Positions 1 through 7,151 of a DNA stretch of 9,227 nucleotides are shown one piece after another. Numbering within the stretch: the stretch's first letter is position 1; the number at the start of each line of letters is the position of its first letter. Source of the DNA: an uncultured Clostridia bacterium. Its GTDB lineage: Bacteria; Bacillota; Clostridia; Oscillospirales; Ruminococcaceae. The stretch covers positions 1 through 9,227 of the forward strand of contig CALERQ010000080.1 of the NCBI GenBank assembly GCA_937907305.1, given 5' to 3'. A model generated the notes under the pieces. It worked only from the letters and a program-made list of their open reading frames with translations. It did no database searches and had not been told where the DNA came from. A program made the position numbers and the translations under genes.

Positions 1-105
1 GGCTTCTCCCGGCAAAACGATCGCCACCAGTGTTTCTTCCAGTAGCATCCGCGTCAGACTTTCCACCTCGTACCGGATGTCCGGTCGATTTAGCTTAACG
101 ACCAT
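1..105 (-). CDS. hemZ: HemZ-like coproporphyrinogen dehydrogenase, N-terminus only (runs off left edge)
   Basis: Only the first 35 codons are in the window, from an ATG at 105 reading leftward and open to base 1. The visible peptide contains LNRPDIRYEVESLTRMLLEE, which resembles the short N-terminal segment of clostridial HemZ proteins (radical-SAM enzymes related to HemN/HemW, acting in haem or porphyrin metabolism). The radical-SAM cysteine motif would lie beyond the window, so the family cannot be confirmed from sequence alone. Position supports the call: the order rel, dtd, MBL-fold hydrolase, hemZ is common in Clostridia as I know it. The ATG overlaps the end of the hydrolase gene by 11 bases. 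An in-frame TAG lies seven codons upstream with no other start between. I see no Shine-Dalgarno sequence before the ATG, so translation may depend on ribosomes finishing the upstream gene. Confidence 0.6.
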   Translation of the reverse strand, partial: MVVKLNRPDIRYEVESLTRMLLEETLVAIVLPGEA

Positions 106-739
106 ATGCCGCGCGTACTCGTGCTACCAGGTTATCGATCCAGGCATACTGGTCAAACAGCATTCCATCCTGCTCATGGCCGGGGTACATATGATAGTTG
201 GTCTTGATAGAACGCAGCCTAGTTAGGGAATCCACCATATCCATAAAATCACTGCTATACATATCGGTACGGCCGCAGCTCTGCACAAACAAGGTGTCTC
301 CCGTAAAAATGGCATCTCCGCAGAAATAGGTCAAACAACCCGCGGTATGGCCAGGTGTTTCCCAAACGGTAAACTCCAGCTCATCCAGCTCTATCTTGTC
401 TCCTTCTTTCAGCAGTCGGTCCGGTTGGAGAGTAACCGGGGCGCCAATGGCGGAAGCGCTGTAATTCTTGCGGGGGTCGCTTAGAAGCAGTACTTCCTTT
501 TCCGCCGCCATCAGCTGGATTTCCGGATAATGCTCCTTGAGCCCCGGTACTGCACAGAAATGATCGTAATGGCCATGGGTCAGCAAAATCATTTTAGGTG
601 TCAGGTGGTTCTCTTCTATTGCTTTGATAATATTTTCCGGTTCCATACCAGGGTCGATGACGGCACAGTTGCCTTTCTCACTGGCCACCAAATAGCAATT
701 CGATGCAAAGCAATGCATCGGCACACTGATCACTTTCAT
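95..739 (-). CDS. MBL-fold metallo-hydrolase, glyoxalase II-like
   Basis: A 214-residue cytoplasmic enzyme of the metallo-beta-lactamase fold, of the small GloB/YqgX-like type that binds two metals and hydrolyses thioesters or similar substrates; the actual substrate is unknown. Visible metal ligands are THGHYDH (H55, H57, D59, H60), H131 in TPGHT, D148 in FTGDTLF and H188 in YPGH; GRTD follows at 157-160. The start is ATG 739, not the in-frame ATG at 787: AAAAGGAG at 750-757 sits 10 bases ahead of 739, while the longer start would add 16 residues that read back into dtd. No signal peptide or membrane segment is seen. The region after the last histidine (about 189-214) lacks the usual T-[TS]-L...E...NP ending of close relatives. 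The gene follows dtd by 16 bases and overlaps the hemZ-like start by 11 bases. Confidence 0.92.
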   Translation of the reverse strand: MKVISVPMHCFASNCYLVASEKGNCAVIDPGMEPENIIKAIEENHLTPKMILLTHGHYDHFCAVPGLKEHYPEIQLMAAEKEVLLLSDPRKNYSASAIGAPVTLQPDRLLKEGDKIELDELEFTVWETPGHTAGCLTYFCGDAIFTGDTLFVQSCGRTDMYSSDFMDMVDSLTRLRSIKTNYHMYPGHEQDGMLFDQYAWIDNLVARVRAAYGR

Positions 740-749
740 TTTTCTGTCA

Positions 750-757
750 CTCCTTTT
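750..757 (-). promoter_or_regulatory. Ribosome binding site that decides the MBL hydrolase start
   Basis: AAAAGGAG on the minus strand (757-750) overlaps the dtd stop codon TAA (758-756) and sits 10 bases before the ATG at 739. It rules in favour of that start over the ATG at 787 inside dtd. Confidence 0.8.
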
Positions 758-1223
758 ATTGATCCACCCGGCCGGTACGCATTTCATCTGTATCCAATAT
801 CAGCGTCACCGGTCCGTCATTCACAAGCGATACCTCCATATCTGCGCCAAACTGGCCCGTTTCTACATGGAGATCATGGTCCATCAGCTCTGCCAAAAAC
901 CGATTATACAATGGAATCGCCGTTTCCGGCCGGGCCGCAGCAATAAAGGAAGGCCGTTTGCCCTTTCGGCAGTCGCCATACAGCGTAAACTGCGAAACCA
1001 CCAGTACCTCTCCTGCTACATCCTTCAGAGAAAGATTCATTTTATCATTTTCATCGGTAAAAACCCGCAGCCCAGCACACTTTTCAGCCAGGTAACTGCA
1101 CAGCTCTGGAGTATCCCCTTCGGTTACCCCTAGCAGGATCAAAAAGCCTTTTCCGATTTTTCCTACCGTTTCGCCAGCTATACGAACCGATGCCTCACTG
1201 ACTCTTTGTACGACCGCTCTCAC
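756..1223 (-). CDS. dtd: D-aminoacyl-tRNA deacylase
   Basis: A 155-residue protein matching the normal length of DTD, the homodimeric cytoplasmic proofreading enzyme that removes D-amino acids (and glycine mischarged on tRNA-Ala) from tRNAs. The two signature motifs are intact: SQFTLYGD at 77-84 and NDGPVT at 135-140, with the Gly137-Pro138 cross-subunit cis-proline pair that excludes L-amino acids. The family block QFGADM at 124-129 is also present. The start codon is GTG at 1223-1221, overlapping the rel stop codon as GTGA, a 4-base overlap typical of termination-reinitiation coupling; only a weak G-rich SD (AAAAGGG/GGCGG) lies upstream inside rel. The stop TAA at 758-756 lies within the SD of the next gene. 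Linkage of rel and dtd is widespread in Firmicutes. Confidence 0.96.
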   Translation of the reverse strand: MRAVVQRVSEASVRIAGETVGKIGKGFLILLGVTEGDTPELCSYLAEKCAGLRVFTDENDKMNLSLKDVAGEVLVVSQFTLYGDCRKGKRPSFIAAARPETAIPLYNRFLAELMDHDLHVETGQFGADMEVSLVNDGPVTLILDTDEMRTGRVDQ

Positions 1224-3391
1224 GAAAGCACCGCCCTTTTCACCGAAGATACGCCGGGGATCCGGCTAAGATTATTGATAATGGTTTGCAACTGGTTCAG
1301 GTCACTGATACCGATGGAAACCTGAATACTGGTCTGACCGGTTTTCAGTTCTTTGGCCATTACCGAGTGAATAGGAACACGCATGTTCCCCAGCTGCACG
1401 CTTACATCCGCCAGTATACCGATCCGGTCCGATGCAAGAATATCTAGTGTGGATTTGAATGTCTCCTTCACCTTGCTGGCCCAGGTGGCATTTACCCACC
1501 GCTCCGGGTCTTCCCCGCGGCGACGGGCATTTACCACATTGGCGCAGTCGCACTTGTGAATGGACACCCCAAAACCACGAGTAATGAAGCCGACAATCTC
1601 ATCACCAGGCAATGGATTACAGCACCGTGCAAATTTGATCAGGCAGCCATCCAGGCCTTCCACAATAACACCATTGGAAGCTTTTTGTGATGTCTTTTTT
1701 GCGGTTGGCGCCAGGGTCTGTTCCGGCTTGCGGTATAGGCGGATAAAATCATCTTTGACACGCGGCATGATCTTTTCCAGCGAAATACCACCATAACCGA
1801 TAGAGGCATAAAAATCGTCTACTGTATTGTATTTTTGGCGGGTGGCTATATCCGCGATGAATTTCTCGCGCTCCTCCGGTGGCGGAGCAATCAGATTACG
1901 GCGCATTTCCTTCTCCAGCGCCAACTTGCCTTCAGCAATGTTCTCCTCCCGCTTTTCTTTTTTGAACCAGGAGCGGATTTTATTGCGGGCCTCACTGGTC
2001 TTTACGATCTTCAACCAGTCACGGCTGGGGCCGTTACTCTGGGTGGTGGAGGTAATGATCTCTACGATCATGCCGGTTTTCACCTTATAGTCCAGCGAAA
2101 CCAACCGTCCATCCACCTTGGCGCCGATCATCTTATTACCAACCTCCGAGTGGATCGCATAGGCAAAGTCCACCACTGTGGAACCCTGCGGCAGCCGGAT
2201 CACATCGCCGCGCGGCGTAAATACAAAAACTTCCTCCGGTGCAATATCGGTTTTGATGGATTTTACAATATCTTCTACATCATCAGAGTCCTTCTGCGAT
2301 TCCAACAGCTGTCGAATCCACGCCAGGCGCTCATCCAGCGAATCTTTCCCTTCCATGCCAATCTTGTATTTCCAGTGCGCCGCAACACCGTATTCCGCCG
2401 TATAGTGCATATCCCAGGTGCGGATCTGCACTTCAAAAGGTACACCTTCTTTATCCAGCACAGTGGTGTGCAGCGATTGATACATGTTCTGCTTTGGGGT
2501 GGAGATATAGTCCTTAAACCGATTCGGGATCGGCCGCAGCATATCATGAATAATGCCCAATATGTTATAGCACTCCGGTACAGTATCCACTATAATGCGC
2601 ACCGCATAAATATCATAGATTTCATCAAAGGAGCGGCCCTGAATATACATCTTGCGGTAGATGCCATAGATGCTCTTCACCCGTCCATCTATCTGTGCAG
2701 TCACATGCTCTTCTTCCAATCGGGCCTGAATTCGCTTGATAATATTGCTCAAGAACGCTTCCCGATCTTCTTTGCGCAGGGCCAGCTGCTGCTCTATCTC
2801 GTGGTAAGCCACCGGATCCAGGTGCTTCAGCGAGAGATCCTCCAGCTCTTCCTTGACGCTGCGAATACCCAGCCGGTGCGCTAGCGGCGCATAGATCTCC
2901 ATCGTCTCCAGCGATTTGACCCGCTGCTTTTCAGGGATGCGGTAATCCAGCGTGCGCATGTTATGCAGCCGGTCTGCCAGCTTGATGATAACAACTCGAA
3001 CATCCTTCGCCATGGCCAACAGCATTTTGCGTACATTTTCCGCCTGCTGCTCCGCCCGGCTGGAGTAAGGGATATTGGCGAGCTTTGTCACACCATCCAC
3101 CAGTTCAGCAACATCGCCACCAAATTGCTTTTCTATATCCTCCAGCGTTACGGTAGTATCTTCCACCACATCATGCAGCAGTCCACCTATGATAGTATCC
3201 GAATCCATCCCCAGCCCTACCAGTATTACCGCTACTTCTATGGGATGGGAAATGTATGGGTCACCGGAAGAACGCATCTGCCCTTCGTGCGCCTTTTTTG
3301 CCAGCTCGTAGGCCGTTTTTATCCGCGGAATATCATAGGTCTTATTGGATTTTTCTATGGCATCCGCCAGTTTTTCATACAGGGCGTCCAT
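1220..3391 (-). CDS. rel: Bifunctional (p)ppGpp synthetase/hydrolase, long RelA/SpoT homologue
   Basis: A 723-residue stringent-response enzyme that makes pppGpp/ppGpp from ATP plus GTP/GDP on starved ribosomes and hydrolyses it again. Domain order is complete. The HD hydrolase (about 1-190) has R40, H49, HDVVED at 73-78 and DRLHNMRT at 140-147. The synthetase (about 230-345) has GRVKSIYGIYRKM at 236-248, D260 and PFEVQIRT at 318-325. TGS lies at about 385-447, a zinc-finger/CC region at about 585-616 has C590, C591, H612 and C616, and a C-terminal ACT domain spans about 648-723. RFKD at 291-294 is the RxKD form typical of bifunctional Rel/SpoT, not the ExDD form of synthetase-only RelA. All catalytic positions I can place look intact, so both activities are expected. 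ATG 3391 has AGGTG at 3396-3400; the recJ stop is 7 bases upstream. The gene overlaps dtd by 4 bases and is probably co-transcribed from the promoter ahead of recJ. Confidence 0.97.
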   Translation of the reverse strand: MDALYEKLADAIEKSNKTYDIPRIKTAYELAKKAHEGQMRSSGDPYISHPIEVAVILVGLGMDSDTIIGGLLHDVVEDTTVTLEDIEKQFGGDVAELVDGVTKLANIPYSSRAEQQAENVRKMLLAMAKDVRVVIIKLADRLHNMRTLDYRIPEKQRVKSLETMEIYAPLAHRLGIRSVKEELEDLSLKHLDPVAYHEIEQQLALRKEDREAFLSNIIKRIQARLEEEHVTAQIDGRVKSIYGIYRKMYIQGRSFDEIYDIYAVRIIVDTVPECYNILGIIHDMLRPIPNRFKDYISTPKQNMYQSLHTTVLDKEGVPFEVQIRTWDMHYTAEYGVAAHWKYKIGMEGKDSLDERLAWIRQLLESQKDSDDVEDIVKSIKTDIAPEEVFVFTPRGDVIRLPQGSTVVDFAYAIHSEVGNKMIGAKVDGRLVSLDYKVKTGMIVEIITSTTQSNGPSRDWLKIVKTSEARNKIRSWFKKEKREENIAEGKLALEKEMRRNLIAPPPEEREKFIADIATRQKYNTVDDFYASIGYGGISLEKIMPRVKDDFIRLYRKPEQTLAPTAKKTSQKASNGVIVEGLDGCLIKFARCCNPLPGDEIVGFITRGFGVSIHKCDCANVVNARRRGEDPERWVNATWASKVKETFKSTLDILASDRIGILADVSVQLGNMRVPIHSVMAKELKTGQTSIQVSIGISDLNQLQTIINNLSRIPGVSSVKRAVLS

Positions 3392-3395
3392 CGCT

Positions 3396-3400
3396 CACCT
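3396..3400 (-). promoter_or_regulatory. Ribosome binding site of rel, overlapping recJ stop
   Basis: On the minus strand the recJ end reads AAAGGATAGGTGAGCG followed by the rel ATG at 3391. AGGTG (3400-3396) is the best-placed SD core and shares two bases with the recJ TAG stop codon (3401-3399). The layout suggests that ribosomes ending recJ help start rel. Confidence 0.6.
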
Positions 3401-5441
3401 ATCCTTTCTGGAGCCTTCGGAAGGTTTGGGAGTGTTCCAGCTCCACCTTCTTTTCTCCGTTTTTTATCGCAAAGCCTTCCGGCTGCATATCCTCCATCAG
3501 TTCTAACTCTCGCATAATTTGCAGCGCCGCCAAATGCTTAAAGTAGGTATATCCATCCAGCTTTTTTCGCAATATGTAGTACATTCCGTCCGTTCCGGTC
3601 TTTATGGGGCTGTTATCCCGCAGATAACGGTACACTCCTGCCAGGTCGTTCCGGGTAAAGACTTCTGTGGCATCAGCAGCTTCTTCTCCGCGCATCACCG
3701 CCTCAAAGGCCGCTGCTGCACGCAGGTTCTCTCCCTGTCGCCAGCCTGTCGGATGCACATTGATGACCCGCACTGAAACCGTCTGCTGGTCATTAAAATC
3801 ATTGATACTTAACGCACAGGCCACATCAATGCGGTCGCCAATTGAAAAGGGAAACTGCTTTACAGACATTCCGAAGTATACCATCGGTACTGTATACCGC
3901 CCAGCTGTTACCGACATGCGCAAATGATTGCCATTCCCAATAGAATTCACCGCCTGCACTGTCACACCAGATAGTAAAAAAGCCGGCGTGGGGTTTTCAC
4001 ATCCAAAAGGAGAAAGCCGGCTCATCTTCTCTACATTTGCCACGGTAATCTCCTCTGGTGCAATAGGGGCATCCAGCTTTACCGTATGCACCGGCATAAT
4101 GGGATAATGCTCCGCCGCATATTCTTCCAGTGCGGCAACAAAAGCCGGAACATCCTCCTCCGCCAGTGTAAAGCCAGCAGCCATGGGGTGCCCACCAAAT
4201 TTCTGCAACTTCTCACTGCATGCAGCAATGGCATCAATGATGCTAAAGCCCTCCACACTGCGGGCCGAACCCCTGGCAATGCCATTAGAACAGGAAATAA
4301 TGATACAGGGCTTACGATAGCGTTCCAGCATCCGAGCTGCGGCAATCCCAATCACACCCAAATGCCAGTCATCTCCCACCAGCGTCAATATTCTATTGTG
4401 CAGCAGATCTGGCTTGCGGTGCAGCAACTCCCCCGCCTCCGCGGAGATATGCTCCTCCATACGGCGACGCTCCGCATTCAACTTTTCTATCTCCGCCGCA
4501 AGTGTCACTGCCTGTTCCTCATTTTGGGTCAGCAGCAGCTGTACCGCAGTATCTACACTCCCTATCCGCCCGGTCACATTGATGCGCGGCGCGAGCACAA
4601 AGGAGATGGTATCACTATTGCAGGCTGCCAAATCTGCTTTGGCGTTTTGTGCCAAAGCCAGCAATCCCGGCCGCTCTGTTTGGGCCAGCACCTCCAGCCC
4701 CAGCCGGGCCAAGGTGCGATTTTCCCCTTTCAGCGGTACCACATCAGCCAGTGTAGCGATTGCCACCAGGTCGCCATACTGTTCTAGTAGCAAATCCTGG
4801 GGATCCTCCCCCTGCATCTGCTGTTCCAACGCAGCAATCAACTTAAAAGCCATAGCGGCACCGCACAGGTACCGGCTGGGCGAACTGTCTTCCTCAAATG
4901 CGGAATTGACCAGCGCATCCGCGGGTGGTAGCTGCTGGGGCAGCGCGTGGTGGTCAGTCACCACTACCTCGATTCCAGCTTCTTTAGCGCGCTTGATCTC
5001 CTCCACGGCAGAAATGCCGTTATCCACAGTGATGATCAGCTCGATTCCGGAGGAAATGATCATCTCCATCGTTTTCATGGAAAGACCATAGCCTTCATTC
5101 AGCCGTTCCGGAATGTAATAGCACACATCAGCGCCTTCGCCCTCCAGGTACTCGTACAGCAACACCGTGGCGGTGATTCCATCGCAGTCATAGTCGCCAA
5201 AGACAAGAATTTTCTTTCCCTCGTCTATCGCCCTGCGCACAATCGTCACTGCTTTCTCCATATCATGCAGTTCCATGGGGTCGCACAGCGGTTGGGTGCA
5301 GTTCAAAAAGGCTTCGGCTGATACAGAATCCTTGATCCCGCGGGAAGCCAGCACCCGGCACAGGAACATCGGCAGAGGCCGGTTCTCAACGAACAACGCA
5401 TCTGCTTTGGCAAAGTTCTCTTTCCACGCAAAAAATCTCAT
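3399..5441 (-). CDS. recJ: Single-stranded-DNA-specific exonuclease RecJ
   Basis: A 680-residue DHH-family nuclease that degrades single-stranded DNA 5' to 3' in recombinational and base-excision/mismatch repair. Motifs in order: FGDYDCDGITATVLL from 81 with the metal-binding DYDCDG at 83-88; TVDNG at 138-142; VTDHH with DHH at 163-165; LADVVPL at 231-237; PRIN at 285-288; DWHLGVIGI from 358; and GGHPMAAG of DHHA1 at 416-423. An OB-fold region follows the SPFGCENPTP linker (477-486). A C-terminal region of about 115 residues after it (565-680) makes the protein longer than the E. coli enzyme (577) but shorter than that of B. subtilis (about 786). ATG 5441 is preceded by AAAGGAGG with 9-base spacing. 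This is the first gene after a promoter at 5474-5502; rel follows after 7 bases, without the apt gene found between them in B. subtilis. Confidence 0.96.
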   Translation of the reverse strand: MRFFAWKENFAKADALFVENRPLPMFLCRVLASRGIKDSVSAEAFLNCTQPLCDPMELHDMEKAVTIVRRAIDEGKKILVFGDYDCDGITATVLLYEYLEGEGADVCYYIPERLNEGYGLSMKTMEMIISSGIELIITVDNGISAVEEIKRAKEAGIEVVVTDHHALPQQLPPADALVNSAFEEDSSPSRYLCGAAMAFKLIAALEQQMQGEDPQDLLLEQYGDLVAIATLADVVPLKGENRTLARLGLEVLAQTERPGLLALAQNAKADLAACNSDTISFVLAPRINVTGRIGSVDTAVQLLLTQNEEQAVTLAAEIEKLNAERRRMEEHISAEAGELLHRKPDLLHNRILTLVGDDWHLGVIGIAAARMLERYRKPCIIISCSNGIARGSARSVEGFSIIDAIAACSEKLQKFGGHPMAAGFTLAEEDVPAFVAALEEYAAEHYPIMPVHTVKLDAPIAPEEITVANVEKMSRLSPFGCENPTPAFLLSGVTVQAVNSIGNGNHLRMSVTAGRYTVPMVYFGMSVKQFPFSIGDRIDVACALSINDFNDQQTVSVRVINVHPTGWRQGENLRAAAAFEAVMRGEEAADATEVFTRNDLAGVYRYLRDNSPIKTGTDGMYYILRKKLDGYTYFKHLAALQIMRELELMEDMQPEGFAIKNGEKKVELEHSQTFRRLQKG

Positions 5442-5450
5442 GACAGCCGG

Positions 5451-5458
5451 CCTCCTTT
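5451..5458 (-). promoter_or_regulatory. Strong ribosome binding site of recJ
   Basis: The minus strand reads AAAGGAGG at 5458-5451, then 9 bases to the recJ ATG at 5441. This is a near-complete match to the anti-SD and fixes the start. It lies about 10 bases downstream of the predicted transcription start, giving a leader of only about 26 bases, too short for a riboswitch. Confidence 0.85.
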
Positions 5459-5473
5459 ACAGTTTGATAAAAT

Positions 5474-5502
5474 ATTATAGCATATTTTGTCCAATTATTC
5501 AA
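5474..5502 (-). promoter_or_regulatory. Sigma-A-type promoter for the recJ-rel-dtd operon
   Basis: On the minus strand, TTGAAT (-35; 5502-5497) is followed by a 17-base spacer and a perfect TATAAT (-10; 5479-5474). TGC sits directly upstream of the -10 (5482-5480), giving an extended -10 element. The -35 hexamer overlaps the TGA stop (5501-5499) of the flavoprotein gene. Transcription would begin near 5467, about 26 bases before the recJ ATG. The surrounding 57-base gap is the most AT-rich stretch I noticed in the window. I saw no terminator between the flavoprotein gene and this promoter, so read-through from upstream is also possible. Confidence 0.85.
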
Positions 5503-7085
5503 TCACCTGGTGGTGAGAATCGCTCGATCACCGCTCCCGCTGTATGGATCCCATCCACCGCTGAGCTCATGATGCCTCCGGCATAGCCGCCGCCTTCTCC
5601 ACAGGGATAGATTCCATCCACCGAAACACTTTGCCTGTCCTCCCCGCGCAGAATGCGCACCGGCGAGGATGTGCGTGTCTCCGGCGCTGTCAGCACCGCA
5701 TCCGAGATAGCATAGCCCTTTATTCGTCGGTCAAATATCGCCAATCCTTTTTTCATCTGTTCCGTCACAAAAGGAGGTAGTATTTTTGTAAAGTCACATG
5801 GCTTCACACCAATAGCGTAGGTTGGTTCCACTTTGCCCCACTCCGCCCCGGAATACCCCTGCATAAAATGTCCCACAGTCTGCGCTGGAGCACGGTAATC
5901 CCCCACAGCAGCATAGGCCCTTCGTTCTATTGCTTGCTGGAACCAGACCCCATCCAGTGGGTTTGGCCCATAGTCCCGATAATCCACCGAAACTACCAGC
6001 GCTGCATTGGCGTTTTTTCCATCTCGCCTGTGGTAGCTCATACCATTTGTCACTATCGTTTCCTGTTCGGAAGCCGCCGGCACCACCACACCGCCTGGAC
6101 ACATGCAGAAGGTATATACTGCCCGGCCGGTATCAGTCTCCCGTTCCGAGAGCTGGTATTCGGCATGTTCCAACTTGGGGTGCCCTGCATAGTCCCCATA
6201 CATGGCATGGTCTATCGCTTCCTGTAGGTGCTCTATTCTGGCCCCTACGGAAAAAGGTTTCGCCTTTATTGCAATTCCCCGCTCCATGCAGCAGGCGAAA
6301 AGCGGTCTTGCCGCATTACCGGGTGCCAAAATCAGGCAGTCACAGGGGATCTCCTCTCCATTTGCAATGATACCGGAAAGTTTCCCATTATCCGTTATAA
6401 TGTCCTCAGCAGCTGTATGGAAGCGTACCTCGCCTCCCATTGACACGATCTCTTGCCGGATTGCCACAACCACCTTTCGCAGCAGGTCCGTACCAATATG
6501 CGGTTTGGCAGCCGTTAGGATCTCTTTAGGCGCGCCATGTGCCACAAATTCCTCCAGTACCGCCCGGCAAAACCCATCATTGATGCGGGTCATCAGCTTC
6601 CCGTCAGAAAAGGTTCCTGCACCGCCTTCTCCAAACTGGATGTTAGAGCTCTCATCCAGCCGCTGCTCTCGCCAAAAGGCCTCTACATCCGCCACCCGCT
6701 CTTCCATGGGAGCACCTTGCTCCAGAATAACCGGCCGATATCCAGCCCGTGCCAGCATCAAGCCACAGAACATCCCCGCCGGTCCTAATCCAATAATCAC
6801 CGGGCGGTGCTTCATCGGCTCCATCCCCGGCCGGAACTGCGGTTTATCTTCCCTCAGCAGGCGATACTTCGCATTTTCCCGTAGAGTGACGCCTTCTTTC
6901 AGCGTAGCCGCTATGGTATAGTTCAGCCTGATATTCTCCTTTTTGCGGGCATCTACGCTTTTCCGGTAAATATCCACAGCCAAAAGATCACTGCCTTTAC
7001 ACCGCAGGGTACGCAGCGCCTCTCGCCGGAAGTCAGCTTCCTCTTCCAGCGGTACAATTATATTGTTGATCAGATAAATACTCAT
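5499..7085 (-). CDS. FAD-dependent dehydrogenase-like protein (COG2509 type), role unknown
   Basis: A 528-residue cytoplasmic flavoprotein. An N-terminal domain of about 90 residues precedes the flavin fold and carries a basic KSVDARKK stretch (42-49) that I recognise as typical of the family. The dinucleotide-binding GLGPAG is at 99-104, with the acidic residue that ends the second strand at E122. FGEGGAGTFSDGKL (151-164), KPHIG (194-198) and a CMCPGG segment (327-332) followed by PAASE are family hallmarks. The C-terminal FAD-contact motif is PCGEGGGYAGGIMSSAVDG from 494. The protein is complete, with no signal peptide or transmembrane segment. It resembles uncharacterised FAD-dependent dehydrogenases distantly related to NAD(FAD)-utilising enzymes; substrate and partner are unknown. 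ATG 7085 has only a G-rich SD candidate (GGGGGAT) upstream. A hairpin sits 19 bases before the start, and no convincing promoter is visible between cdaR and this gene, so it may depend on read-through from cdaA-cdaR. Confidence 0.88.
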   Translation of the reverse strand: MSIYLINNIIVPLEEEADFRREALRTLRCKGSDLLAVDIYRKSVDARKKENIRLNYTIAATLKEGVTLRENAKYRLLREDKPQFRPGMEPMKHRPVIIGLGPAGMFCGLMLARAGYRPVILEQGAPMEERVADVEAFWREQRLDESSNIQFGEGGAGTFSDGKLMTRINDGFCRAVLEEFVAHGAPKEILTAAKPHIGTDLLRKVVVAIRQEIVSMGGEVRFHTAAEDIITDNGKLSGIIANGEEIPCDCLILAPGNAARPLFACCMERGIAIKAKPFSVGARIEHLQEAIDHAMYGDYAGHPKLEHAEYQLSERETDTGRAVYTFCMCPGGVVVPAASEQETIVTNGMSYHRRDGKNANAALVVSVDYRDYGPNPLDGVWFQQAIERRAYAAVGDYRAPAQTVGHFMQGYSGAEWGKVEPTYAIGVKPCDFTKILPPFVTEQMKKGLAIFDRRIKGYAISDAVLTAPETRTSSPVRILRGEDRQSVSVDGIYPCGEGGGYAGGIMSSAVDGIHTAGAVIERFSPPGD

Positions 7086-7104
7086 AACGATCCCCCGGGA
7101 AAGA

Positions 7105-7141
7105 AAATTCAGCTCTGCCCATAAAAAGCAGAGCCGAATTT
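7105..7141 (-). terminator. Intrinsic terminator-like hairpin after cdaR
   Basis: On the minus strand AAATTCGGCTCTGC (7141-7128) pairs over 14 positions with GCAGAGCTGAATTT (7118-7105), with one G-U pair and a 9-base loop. TCTTT follows after the T-run at the stem base. It begins about 10 bases after the cdaR stop (7154-7152), as expected for a terminator. The U-tract is short and interrupted, so termination may be partial. Because the stem base is A-rich on one arm and T-rich on the other, it could also act on the opposite strand, but no plus-strand gene is present to need it. Confidence 0.75.
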
Positions 7142-7151
7142 ATCATTAAAA

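Noticed and set aside
740..787. A longer start for the MBL hydrolase at 787.
   Set aside because: It would overlap dtd by about 30 bases and add residues unlike the family, while AAAAGGAG is placed correctly for the ATG at 739.
1835..2884. A 349-codon open frame on the plus strand, opposite rel.
   Set aside because: It lies wholly antisense to well-matched catalytic and TGS-linker coding sequence of rel, its translation resembles no family I know, and it has no promoter or operon context. Long antisense frames arise from codon bias.
4086..4787. A 233-codon plus-strand frame, plus overlapping ones to about 5091, opposite recJ.
   Set aside because: Entirely antisense to conserved DHH/DHHA1 sequence; low-complexity Ser/Cys- or His/Gln-rich translations are typical shadows.
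6202..6921. A 239-codon plus-strand frame opposite the flavoprotein gene.
   Set aside because: Shadow of conserved FAD-binding sequence with a Ser/Pro/Arg-rich translation and no supporting signals.
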